From positions 51,205,021 through 51,269,020 of the forward strand of contig NC_083587.1 of assembly GCF_027579695.1 (NCBI RefSeq): a stretch of 64,000 nucleotides of DNA, given 5' to 3'. Positions within the stretch are counted from its first letter, which is position 1, and each line of letters starts with the position of its first letter. The translations under genes were made by a program, and so were the position numbers. The stretch comes from Neoarius graeffei. Lineage: Eukaryota; Chordata; Actinopteri; Siluriformes; Ariidae. Positions 47,946 to 58,021 of the stretch are shown in pieces. The notes beneath the pieces were generated by a model. That model was not told the DNA's origin, did no database searches, and saw only the letters and a program-made list of their open reading frames with translations.

Positions 47946-48261
47946 CAGGACTGTTCAAAAGTCTTAGGCACATATAAAGAAATGCTGTAGACCAAAAATG
48001 GCTTTAAAATAATGAAATTAAATGTTTCAGCATTTAAAAAATACTATAAGCAGTAAGCCATAATAAATGAAACAAAGTCAATGTTTGGTGTGAGACGACC
48101 CTTTGCTTAAAAAAAAATAGTAGTCTCGGGTACATTGAGTGCAGTTTTCTAAGGAAATGAGCTGTAGGTTTTACTGAGCATCTTACAAAACCAGCCACAG
48201 TTCTTCTGGACACTTTGACTGTCTCTCTTATATACACTACCGTTCAAAAGTTTGGGGTCAC
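47946..48261. mobile_element. Tc1-type fragments (GTTCAAAAGTCTTAGGCAC; GTTCAAAAGTTTGGGGTCAC)
   Basis: The first part (to about 48230) starts with an end sequence known from fish Tc1-like elements, followed by a transposase-remnant stretch on the minus strand (AGATGCTCAGTAAAACCTAC...). At 48231-48261 another Tc1-type terminus (TACACTACCGTTCAAAAGTT) begins and breaks off at the GAATGC array. Confidence 0.6.
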
Positions 48262-48277
48262 CCCAATATGCTGTAAG

Positions 48278-49542
48278 CAGGGCTTTGAACCGGTTCAAGG
48301 AACGAAAACGAAAACCGGGAACTTTTTCTATTTCACATGGAACAGAAACGAAACCAGAAACTTTATTATTTTTTATGTTCCGGAACAGAAACGCTTATTA
48401 AAAATAATGGTAACCGGTTAATACCGGTTTTTATTTCGTTCCTCAAAGTTTCTGTAGCCTACAAATAGTCATTCTTCTCCTGCGCAAGTTTCTATGACCC
48501 GCTGGGGTTCACTTCCTGTGTGACGTTCGCTGACTGAATGGAGAGAGCGGGAAGGTGGACTACTAGTGAGTAAGTGCATTAGAGTGTCTGAGCAAAGAAG
48601 AGCCTGAACGATGCAACCTCCCTATTGGCTGTTTGTAAAAATGTATCAGTTGTTGCCCTTCCCACGGGAATCATCGCGGGCTCAAGAGACGAGACCTGAC
48701 GAGTTAGTTCGTTGGTAGCAGAACAAAATGTCTGGACACAAATCGGATTTTCAGAAAAGGAAAGAAAATAAACGGAGGGTCGAAAATACAAAAAAGGAGG
48801 CAGAAAATGCAAAACGAGTTTTAAGGTAGGACAAATGGTTACTTTTCTGAGGCAGCCCGCCGTGGCTGCCTGCAGGCTTATTTATTATAGCCCATTTAGT
48901 TAAAATAGTTGATATAAAATGTTTATAGTTATGTGATGGTTGTCCTGATTTAGACTGGTTTTTTTTTGGGGGGGGGGTTGCGCGATGTTGCACCCGGGTC
49001 CAGATTAGGGCAGAACCGGCCCTGGCTACATTTCAGGTGTAGTTTGTTTTATGTATGTATGTATGTACTTGCATAGATGTGTACTTGGTCTTCCAATATG
49101 GCGCCTAACAAAATCTCGCGGCGCGGTGACGTCATGCGGTAGCCCTCTATAGGGCCTGACTAGCCTTTGGTAACATACTAAACGAATTATCTTTCATTTT
49201 TGGCACTTTTTCTGTTTGTGTAGATGGGAAGACATACTGAGAATCCAAATCACCAACATTTGAAATAATAATTGTTTTGAATTATTTCTTGTCTTATTTA
49301 ATGAAGGTTGTAATAGAATTAGCCTATATTTGGCTTAAGCTGGATGAGACAGAGACATAATTTTATAGCTATTTGTTAAACCGCTGACAGGGAACGTAAT
49401 TAACCGTTCCGGGAACGAAATTTTTTTGTTCTAACCGGTTCGGGAACGTCTATTTAATGGTGGAACCCAAAACCGGAAACGTTAAAATTCCGTTTCTGTT
49501 CGGAACGAACCAATAGGAAAAAAATTCCGGTTCAAAGCCCTG
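48278..49542 (+). mobile_element. hAT transposon copy 2
   Basis: Same element as 11787-13062 with a different 8-bp duplication, GCTGTAAG (48270-48277, 49543-49550), proving two independent insertions. Differs by scattered substitutions and small indels. Contains a 70-bp segment (49081-49150) inverted perfectly at 49694-49763. Confidence 0.96.
48728..48829 (+). pseudogene. Residual hAT first exon, copy 2
   Basis: Same 33-codon frame as 12242-12343 (MSGHKSDFQKRKENKRRVEN start), with Gly-to-Asp and Lys-to-Asn changes and the same TTAAG|GTAGGA donor overlapping the stop. Confidence 0.6.
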
Positions 49543-49550
49543 GCTGTAAG

Positions 49551-49693
49551 AATATTAAAAATGCACTTTGAATGCCGTATGAGTGCGGTTCAATTGCTGC
49601 CCGAATACCACCCAAAGTCTGGTTGGAAGGTGCCTCGAATGCTGTACGAATTCACCTCAAATGCAGTCAGAATGCTCCCGGAATAGCCACCGA
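49551..49693. repeat. GAATGC array, segment 1
   Basis: Left end of the array, more diverged. The motif (T/C)GAATGC recurs every 10-25 bp. It is cut off by the TIR element at 49694. Confidence 0.75.
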
Positions 49694-49811
49694 ATAGAGG
49701 GCTACCGCATGACGTCACCGCGCCGCGAGATTTTGTTAGGCGCCATATTGGAAGACCAAGTACATGCACTCACAATATAAAACAAACTACGAGCGAGAGA
49801 AAAGTGACACG

Positions 49812-50138
49812 ATGGATGATAATTCTGGTTATGTGAGTACGTTACCAGCTGCAGAAAGGGCACGGTATGTGGAGAAACTGGCTGTGATTGATGGGTTTGA
49901 CCCATATGATGAGACTCGCGGCAAGGGAGAATGGAAACATAAGGAGGACCTGACACCAATTCTGCCATCTGTTTGCTCCCCAGACATTGTAAACTATTTG
50001 TTGTTTACACCCAGTGCCTACACTGCTGATGACTTGAAGGCCTACAAAGGGCTACAGGCTTACAATTATGTTGTTAGTGGCTTGGTTCGTGATATTACAG
50101 CTGTTATTAAGAATAACCTACACATAGTTATGGCCAAG
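49812..50138 (+). pseudogene. First exon of SWIM/YqaJ-type transposon-associated protein
   Basis: MDDNSGYVSTLPAAERARYV begins a 109-codon frame ending exactly at a donor (GCCAAG|GTAATC, phase 0). Readable pieces: YVEKLAVIDGFDPYDE, SPDIVNYLLF, SAYTADDLKAYKGLQAYNYV, SGLVRDITA. From memory these match the N-terminus of a large, poorly characterised fish and cnidarian family in which a SWIM zinc finger (HCNCMAGLGE..SHVA) and a YqaJ-type nuclease domain follow. Those parts are absent here. The exon has no stop and good codon structure, so it is recent or was recently functional. The start was chosen because the longer upstream frame runs into the TIR. What the full protein does is not established. 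Confidence 0.6.
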
Positions 50139-50330
50139 GTAATCTTGTTGATATTTATCTTTTAATAATATATCTTTTCAGTTGAAAAATTAATACTTTT
50201 TGTTACTATTAAGGTATCCATAATTTAGGTTAATTTATCCAAATTATACATATGTATTTATGATATATGCCTACACAACAACTATGCTTTATTTATATAA
50301 TAGGAGGGAGAGCAAGCCCCAAACCATCCT

Positions 50331-50709
50331 CATCTCATCTCATCTCATTATCTCTAGCCGCTTTATCCTGTTCTACAGGGTCGCAGGCAAGCTGGAGCCT
50401 ATCCCAGCTGACTACGGGCGAAAGGCGGGGTACACCCTGGACAAGTCGCCAGGTCATCACAGGGCTGACACATAGACACAGACAACCATTCACACTCACA
50501 TTCACACCTACGGTCAATTTAGAGTCACCAGTTAACCTAACCTGCATGTCTTTGGACTGTGGAGGAAACCGGAGCACCCGGAGGAAACCCACGCGGACAC
50601 GGGGAGAACATGCAAACTCCGCACAGAAAGGCCCTCACCGGCCACGGGGCTTGAACCCAGACCTTCTTGCTGTGAGGCGACAGCGCTAACCACTACACCA
50701 CCGTGCCGC
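50331..50709 (-). repeat. Full-length tRNA-SINE, minus
   Basis: Duplication CCAAACCATCCT (50319-50330, about 50712-50723), inside the TIR element and downstream of its exon, so in its intron. Confidence 0.94.
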
Positions 50710-51113
50710 CCCCAAACCATCCTAAATTATTATTATTATTAAATTGTAGAAGTCTGGGAGGCTTACTCCTCATACAGTTATCAACTTGGGGCCAATTTAG
50801 CATGTTTTAAATCTGAATTTCTTGCGTTTGCTTACCTCAAAGTGTCCGCAGATCATGCACAGACTTATCCATTATATCCACAGTTTTTTGCCAAGTCTCA
50901 CACAGGTTTCTTTCAAGTCTACTGCTGGGCCAATAAATCATAAATAAAACAGCTCAGATTTGTTTGTTTAAGTCGTTTGCCACTCCACTTTATTCTCGTG
51001 GGTTCACATACCACTGCCGTTATTTCCCCCTAATCACGAGTTTGTTGGTCTTCCAAAATGGCGCAGGGTCTGTTTACTTCCGGCTTCGGGTGACGTCAGT
51101 GAAATCCCTGTAT

Positions 51114-51785
51114 ATGTTTCGAACGTCTAAGAATTCAAAGAGAATGCAGCTCGAATACTCAGAATGCACTTCGAATATCCGAAGAATTTTCATTCCGACG
51201 GCATTCCGGCTCATTCGAGGCACATTCGAGACATTCTGGCAGGATTCGAAGTGGCTTGCCATTTCGATTTTTCCCTCGAACGCAATCAGAATGTTTCGAA
51301 TGCTGTTGGAATGCCATAAGAATATTTAGAATGCAGTTCAAATACACTTCGAATGTCGTTCGATATTCCTCCTCTTCAAATGCATCTCGAATGTTTTGAG
51401 CATGAGCAAAACATTCGGGCCGGCCACAAGAATGGGTCCGAATGTTTGGAATGCACTTCGAATATCCCGGAATATATGAAGAATTTTCATTCCGACGGCA
51501 TTCCGTCTCATTCGAGGCATATTCGGGACATTCTGGCAGGATTCGAAGTGGCTTGCCATTTCGATTTTTCCCTCAAACGCGATCAGAATGTTTCGAATGC
51601 TGTTGGAATGGCGTAAGAATATTTAGAACGCAGTTCAAATACACTTCGAATGCCGGTCGATATCCCTCCTCTTCAGATGTTTTGAGCATGAGCAAAACAT
51701 TCGGGCCGGCCACAAGAATAGGTCCGAATGTTTGGAATGCACTTCGAATATCCCGGAATATATGAAGAATTTTCATTCTGACGGC
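51114..51785. repeat. GAATGC array, segment 2
   Basis: Just over two units marked by GAAGAATTTTCATTC at 51181, 51478 and 51764 (spacings 297 and 286). Each unit holds GGATTCGAAGTGGCTTGCCA, ATGTTTCGAATGCTGTTGGA, and ACATTCGGGCCGGCCACAAG with an FseI-like GGCCGGCC. Open frames on both strands reflect the repeat. Confidence 0.9.
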
Positions 51786-51928
51786 TAGTGGGGCTGTTAA
51801 GCTCTTATTATCAGAAGAGTTGTGCACAAAATGAAAAAAGCATGAAACTTTCAGAGTTTGTTCTTGAAGGCATAAGCTTTAATTTGAGACGTGGAGGCAT
51901 TCTCAGTTTGACCTCTGGGGTCAGCTAG

Positions 51929-52464
51929 AGGTCATTGACCTCCATGATGGCACATTTCTATGCATGAAATTAGAAAAGGCTGTATTTTAACACCTAAATG
52001 TGATGTAAATATAAAATAAATGTTTTTCCATGTTACTGGGCATGAAAAAATCATATATAATACTGATATTCCTCTTAGGGGTAACTTCAGGGGTCAGGTA
52101 GAGGTCATTGACCTTTGAAATTTGAAGTTTCTATGCATGACATTCTAGACGGGTGTATCTTAGGATCTAAATGTGATAGAAATGTGAAATTAATGTGCAT
52201 TTCCTTGTTTCTGACCATGAGAAACCCATTTTTAATACTGGTATTACTCTTACAGGTCATCTCTGGGGTCAGCTAGAGGTCACTGACCTCCAGCATAATG
52301 CATATCTATGCACGAAATTAGAAACGGGTGTATCTTAGGTTCTAAATGTGATAGAAATGTAAACTAAATGTGTATTTCCATGTTTCTGGCCATGATAAAC
52401 TAATTTCTAATACTGATATCATTTTTATAAGTCACCTCTGAGGTCAGCTAGAGGTCACTGACCT
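51929..52464. promoter_or_regulatory. Four perfect IR-1 nuclear-receptor palindromes (left arm)
   Basis: AGGTCATTGACCT at 51929-51941 and 52102-52114, AGGTCACTGACCT at 52277-52289 and 52452-52464. Each is AGGTCA-n-TGACCT, the IR-1 arrangement bound by FXR/RXR and EcR-type receptors. Spacings 173, 175, 175. Binding in the fish is not shown. Confidence 0.7.
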
Positions 52465-53426
52465 CCACGATAATGCATTTCTAAGCATGAAATTAGAAAC
52501 AATCTATCTTTGGATTAAAATGTGAAATACTGTAAATGTAAAGTAAATATATGATTCCATGTTTCTGGACATGACACAACTCATTTCTGATAAGTAAAAC
52601 ATCTCCAGTGGTCACAAACTATGTCAGAAGCTGAACACAGTTGCCCCATTTCCATTGATAATTTCAAAGTGAGTAATGTTTTGGAGCATTTGCTCTCATT
52701 TGCACTAGAGTTGAAGAATACAGTATATTGTAGTTTAATTTTCAGTCATTTTAATGTTGGACATTGATAGGGCAATTCTAAATTCACAGGAATAACTATA
52801 TGTCAGTCTAGCAGAGGTAGAGATTCAACGGAATTTTCATGTTCATGTTTTGTGTGTAGCCCATTATTTTCCCGCGGTTCAGAGTGGGGCAAGGGGTGTG
52901 GTTTTCCAGTGTTCTGTTTTCAGTGTTTCTGTTTCAGTGTTCTGTTTTCAGTGTTCTGTTTTCCAGTGTTCTGTAGTTACAATTTGTAGGCCAACATTGT
53001 AATCCCCAAAGGTCAAGGCCCTTAGAATAAATGTAGATACTATAGTGATTTTAAAATGTTCTTTATGGAACCTGTTCAACTGTTTACACTGCATTTAGAG
53101 TTTTGATTGTAGTTCAAGTTTTTGATTAGTTAAACTTTATAATTTCTGACAAGTTGAAGTATATTTCTGTCATGTTCATATTCATATGGAATTGTTTCTT
53201 ACAATCCAAAACACATGAGATTTTTATGTAGATTTATCAAAATGTGGGATGTTTCCCAACCTTGCCTGTTCTCCATGATGTTGACCTCTCAGAATGATAT
53301 CAGTATCAAAAATGGGTTTCTCATGTACAGAATCATAGAAATACAAATTTAGTTTACATTTCTATCACATTTAGAACCTGAGGTACACCCGTTTCTAATT
53401 TTATGCATAGAAATGCATTATGCTGG

Positions 53427-53789
53427 AGGTCAGTGACCTCTAGCTGACCCCAGAGATGACCTGTAAGAGTAATATCAGTATCAAAAATGGGTTTCTCATG
53501 GTTAGAAACAAGGAAATACACATTAACTTCACATTTCTATCACATTTAGATCCTAAGATACACCCATCTAGAATTTCATGCATAGAAACTTCAAATTTCA
53601 AAGGTCAATGACCTCTACCTGACCCCTGAAGTTACACCTAAGAGGAATATCAGTATTATATGTGATTTTTTCATGTCCAGGCACATGGAAAAACACATTT
53701 ATTTTACATTTACATCACATTTAGATGTTAAGATACAGCCTTTTCTAATTTCATGCATAGAAATGTGATATCATGGAGGTCAATGACCT
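53427..53789. promoter_or_regulatory. Three perfect IR-1 palindromes (right arm)
   Basis: AGGTCAGTGACCT at 53427-53439, AGGTCAATGACCT at 53602-53614 and 53777-53789, spaced 175 and 175. A decayed fourth (ATGTTGACCTC) is near 53278. These are the inverted partners of the left-arm sites. Confidence 0.7.
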
Positions 53790-53922
53790 CTAGCTGACCC
53801 CAGAGGTCAAACTGAGAATGCCTCCACGTCTCAAATTAAAGCTTATGCCTTCAAGAACAAACCCTGAAAGTTTCATGCTTTTTTCATTTTGTGCACAATT
53901 GTTATGCTTAACAGGCCCATTA

Positions 53923-54125
53923 GGCATTCTGGCTCATTCGGGACATTCTGGCAGGATTCGAAGTGGCTTGCCATTTCGATTTTTTCCCTCGAATTTGATC
54001 AGAATGTTTCGAATGCTGTTGGAATGCCGTAAGAATATTTAGAATGCAGTTCAAATACATTTCGAATGCCGTTCAATATTCCTCCTCTTTGAATGCATCT
54101 CAAATGTTTTGAGCATGAGCAAAAC
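53923..54125. repeat. GAATGC array, segment 3
   Basis: One partial unit between the foldback element and a hAT. Confidence 0.88.
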
Positions 54126-55588
54126 CTGGGGCGCAGATAGGATTTTTGAACTGGGGGGGACTAAGCTGTCAGCAAATGATTCCATTTTGTGTAAATAAAT
54201 AAATGTGTGTGTGTGTGTACTGAAGCTTCAATATACATTAGAATTGTGAGTTTTCTAACTGAATGAACATTGGTAGACAAAGGCCTACCTGGTCAACACT
54301 AGCCATACATGATCAAATTGTTATTTGTCTGGTATGTTAATCTCGCTCCAAAACTTCATGTCTTCTGCATGTTTTATTTAAACATTTGCTGATCTCAGCA
54401 GGATGAAGACTCTCATCACAGAAACTTTAACTATAACTTCTAACAAAAAGGGAATGTCCAAAAATTAATCTCATCTCATCTCATTATCTCTAGCCGCTTT
54501 ATCCTTCTACAGGGTCGCAGGCAAGCTGGAGCCTATCCCAGCTGACTACGGGCGAAAGGCGGGGTACACCCTGGACAAGTCGCCAGGTCATCACAGGGCT
54601 GACACATAGACACAGACAACCATTCACACTCACATTCACACCTACGGTCAATTTAGAGTCACCAGTTAACCTAACCTGCATGTCTTTGGACTGTGGGGGA
54701 AACCGGAGCACCCGGAGGAAACCCACGCGGACACGGGGAGAACATGCAAACTCCACACAGAAAGGCCCTCGCCGGCCACGGGGCTCGAACCCAGGACCTT
54801 CTTGCTGTGAGGCGACAGCGCTAACCACTACACCACCGTGCCGCCCCCCCAAAAATTAATAACAAAATAAAATTGAAATGATTCACACTCGTGCTTTCAT
54901 GTAAATGATTAGAAACATAAAATGTGTATGAAAACAGAAGTATAAACACTTGAACACCAGATTCACACAAATAAAAATAAAAAGTATTTTTTCCAATCAA
55001 CAAAATTGATCGAAAAAAAAAAAATTCCCTCTGCAGCCAAACAAATTTACCGTCTAGAAGCAGACTCAATAGGTCCCACAAACATCTCTCCGCCGCTTCC
55101 CAGTTTAAAAACTGGGACATCATGGAACATGGAATTCGAAAAAAATGGCCAGTTAATGAAATGAAACGAAAACCCCAATGTTTATGCTGGTAGATGCTGG
55201 ATTTCAATGCTTTTCTGACTTCCAACTTCCGAGTACAACTGAACGCACCATTAGTCGTAGCAGAAACACCGCTGCTATCAAATGGATGAGCTGTGCAGTG
55301 TTATTAACCGAGAATTACGTGGAAAATTGAACACCTTGCTTTCCCAACTCTGCAAGGATCTGCTCCAGCCTTTCCCCTTCTTGAGTCGGTGTAATGTGGA
55401 TTGATCACAGACAAGGCTACTGCTGCTGGCATTTCAACATTGTGCTGCAATGTAAGTTAGCCTAACTAACAGAACATTAATCCTCACTTTTTCTACCTAT
55501 GTTTGGTGCCTTACGTAGGGACGGTGGGTAGGGGGGACAGATAGGGGTCACTATAAATCTAGCGTCCCCAGTGCCATCTGCGCCCTTG
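54126..55588. mobile_element. hAT-type element in the array
   Basis: 8-bp duplication AGCAAAAC (54118-54125, 55589-55596). Ends CTGGGGCGCAGATAGG and (reverse) CAAGGGCGCAGATGG. About 1.07 kb without the SINE. No transposase domain recognised. Several features (GGGGGGACTAAG, CTATAAATCTAGCGTCCCC) are of the kind seen in other fish hAT ends. Confidence 0.85.
54470..54849 (-). repeat. Full-length tRNA-SINE, minus, in hAT
   Basis: Duplication CAAAAATTAAT (54459-54469, 54850-54860). Confidence 0.95.
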
Positions 55589-55596
55589 AGCAAAAC

Positions 55597-56858
55597 ATTC
55601 GGGCCGGCCACAAGAATGGGTCCGAATGTTTGGAATGCACTTCGAATATCCCGGAATATATGAAGAATTTTCATTCCGACGGCATTCTGGCTCATTCGGG
55701 ACATTCTGGCAGGATTCGAAGTGGCTCGCCATTTAGATTTTTCCCTCGAACCCGATCAGAATGTTTCGAATGCTGTTGGAATGGTGTAAGAATATTTAGA
55801 ATGCAGTTCAAATATATTTCGAATGCCGTTCAATATTCCTCCTCTTCGAATGCACCTCGAATGTTTTGAGCATGAGCAAAACATTCGGGCCGGCCACAAG
55901 AATGGGTCCGAACGTTTGGAATGCACTCAGAATGGAGTCAGAATTTTTAGAATGCACTTCGAATATCCTGGAACATACCGTATGAAGAATTTTCATTCTG
56001 ACGGCATTCTGGTTCATTTGAGGCACATTCTGGCAGGATTCAAAGTGGCTTGCCATTTCGATTTTTCCGTCGAATGCGAACAGAATGTTTCGAATGCTGT
56101 TGGAATGGCGTAAGAATATTTAGAACGCAGTTCAAATACACTTCGAATGCCGGTCGATATTCCTCCTCTTTGAATGTTTTGAGCATGAGCAAAACATTCG
56201 GGCCGGCTACAAGAATGGGTCCGAATGTTTGGAATGCACTTCGAATATCCCGGAATATATGAAGAATTTTCATTCTGACAGCATTCTGGCAGGATTCGAA
56301 GTGGCTCGCCATTTAGATTTTTCCCTTGAACGCGATCAGAATGTTTCGAATGCTGTTGGAATGGTCTAAGAATATTTAGAATGCAGTTCAAATACATTTC
56401 GAATGCCGGTCGATATTCCTCCTCTTCGAATGCACCTCGAATGTTTTGAGCATGAGCAAAACATTCGGGCCGGCCACAAGAATGGGTCCGAACGTTTGGA
56501 ATGCACTCAGAATGGAGTCAGAATTTTTAGAATGCACTTCGAATATCCTGGAACATACCGTATAAAGAATTTTCATTCTGACAGCATTCTGGCTCATTTG
56601 AGGCACATTCTGGCAGGATTCGAAGTGGCTTGCCATTTCGATTTTTCCCTCGAACGCGATCAGAATGTTTCGAATGCTGTTGGAATGGCGTAAGAATATT
56701 TAGAACGCAGTTCAAATACACTTTGAATGCCGGTCGATATTCCTGCTCTTTGAATGTTTTGAGCATGAGCAGAACATTCGGGCCGGCCACAAGAATGGGT
56801 CCGAATGTTTGGAATGCACTCCGAATATCCCGGAATATATGAAGAATTTTCATTCCGC
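55597..56858. repeat. GAATGC array, segment 4
   Basis: The GAAGAATTTTCATTC marker (one copy AAAGAATTTT) falls at 55662, 55984, 56261, 56564 and 56841: spacings 322, 277, 303, 277. Two unit types alternate; the longer has an extra GAATGGAGTCAGAATTTTTAG-type insert. This is a higher-order repeat of two-unit period ~580-600 bp. The motif TTCGAA is itself palindromic. Confidence 0.92.
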
Positions 56859-57120
56859 CTCTAGTAGTGTGTGTTTGAGGGGGTATTAGGAAGGACTGTG
56901 CATTTCCTCGTTTCTTATCACCCGGGTGCACACTCTAACTTCATGTTGATATGCTGCCCCCAGTTTGGAGTGTGGAGGAGGAGTTCGACAGGTGGCCAAT
57001 TTTTACAGATGGCACCTTTAATCCAGGAGAAGGCTATTTCGAATTGAGAGGTTGAAGCAGGTCGCGCGTGCGTGCGGTTGGGGAGTTTCTCGGTTGTTAA
57101 AGTCCGTTTCAGTTCCTGTT

Positions 57121-57220
57121 TGTGTGTGTTACAGTGTGTGTGTGTGTTACAGTGTGTGTGTGTGTTACAGTGTGTGTGTGTTACAGTGTGTGTGTGTGTT
57201 ACAGTGTGTGTGTGTGTGTG
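57121..57220. repeat. TGTGTGTGTGTTACAG minisatellite
   Basis: Five to six units of 14-18 bp, differing in TG number. Confidence 0.92.
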
Positions 57221-57317
57221 CTGGTATTTATGTGCTTTAACGCGTGCACGGTGCGCGAGCTCTCCGCCCGATAGTGCCGCTTGCACATTGGTGAACGCGC
57301 GCGTGAACGGCGCGAGC

Positions 57318-57462
57318 ATGTACAACAACATTCTCTCGTGGACGGGTTCGGGCGCGCGAGCTGTCAGAGACGCGATTTCTACCCGAATCTGGAGTGTAAC
57401 GGACTCAGCGCGAGAGGTTCAGTTCACAGACTGCTCCGCGGCGCCTCACGGCTCCAGCACCG
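57318..57462 (+). CDS. Possible host first coding exon (48 codons)
   Basis: ATG in GCGAGCATGT context opens MYNNILSWTGSGARAVRDAI and continues to ...AAPHGSSTG at a donor (AGCACCG|GTAAAA), leaving phase 1. High CpG, no similarity to any repeat in the window, location in a CpG-rich block, and a clean donor support a first exon of a real gene whose remainder lies beyond the window or after a long intron. I do not recognise the protein. It could be part of a 5' UTR exon, with the reading frame coincidental. Confidence 0.4.
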
Positions 57463-57867
57463 GTAAAACAACTCTCTCTTCACTTTTAATCCAGTCTGTC
57501 TTCTTGTTTTTAAAAGAAAAAAAAAGTTGAGTTAGAATATGGTTTTGAACTGGAACAGGCGGGAAGCCGTGGTCTTGTTTTCAAACCGATTTAGCCGAGT
57601 TAGCATTTCCCTCAGACACTGTGGGCTCAGAACACAACACGCCCGCTGACACACAAACTCGGGGTTTTTAACCGGTAAAAGAGTTTTCATTGACTTTATG
57701 GCTCGTGTTTGTATCTTAAAAAATAAAATAAGCATTGTCTGGGTGTCTGAAAGTTGCGACATTTTCAGGAGAAACTTCTTGCTTTGACTTAAGCGTCCTC
57801 ATATCACGTCACGTGATGAAATGCAGCCTATTAAACATCAGCTTTACGTCGAAAACATAATATAGTC
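57463..57867. other. No recognised feature (possible intron)
   Basis: If the exon call is right, this is the start of its intron 1. Contains TCACGTCACGTGATG near 57808. Confidence 0.4.
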
Positions 57868-58021
57868 GAGCGGCGGCCACGATTATCGACACCTTAACGA
57901 TTTTTTGGCCGTTGCAAAAGTAGAAAAGACTTTCAGTACGTCAACTGTGCAGGAATAATTACTCAAACTTCCACTGGAAAAAAAATGAGTTGATTACCGA
58001 TTACTTTGCGTATCAGATCAC

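Larger units (their letters stand above)
49694..51113 (+). mobile_element. TIR element carrying a SWIM/YqaJ-family first exon
   Basis: The ~70-bp ends 49694-49763 and 51044-51113 form imperfect TIRs: ATAGAGGGCTACCGCATGAC and (reverse) ATACAGGGATTTCACTGACG, both with TGACGTCA and both reaching GGAAGACCAA. It is inserted in the GAATGC array, which resumes on the right. The target duplication is short (TA or ATA). It contains one exon, a SINE and an (ATT)n run, but no further exons, so it looks like an internally deleted copy. The superfamily is not assigned. Confidence 0.65.
51786..53922. mobile_element. Foldback element with ~650-bp arms and IR-1 palindromes
   Basis: Left arm 51786 to about 52440 is inverted at about 53275-53922. 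Ends TAGTGGGGCTGTTAAGC and (reverse) TAATGGGCCTGTTAAGC. The 3-bp duplication GGC (51783-51785, 53923-53925) fits the uninterrupted array (GACGGCATTCTGG). Each arm is itself a tandem of ~175-bp units; the left arm has an extra, unpaired unit (52440-52610). No coding. Central spacer 52610-53275 contains a short (GTTTTCAGTGTTCT)n patch at 52905-52970. Confidence 0.88.
57060..57480 (+). promoter_or_regulatory. CpG-rich block, possible promoter
   Basis: CpG density jumps (GGTCGCGCGTGCGTGCGG, ACGCGCGCGTGAACGGCGCG) against the CpG-poor surroundings, with a TG minisatellite inside. It ends at the possible first exon. It is the only block in the window that looks like an unmethylated island outside a transposon. 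Confidence 0.45.

Noticed and set aside
51353..56931. Many 60-134 aa frames in the GAATGC array on both strands
   Set aside because: Open frames arise from the stop-poor repeated motif; both strands are equally open.
57072..57530. 152-aa frame overlapping the TG minisatellite
   Set aside because: Its first half is repeat translation; the alternative frame ending at the donor (57318-57462) is more plausible.
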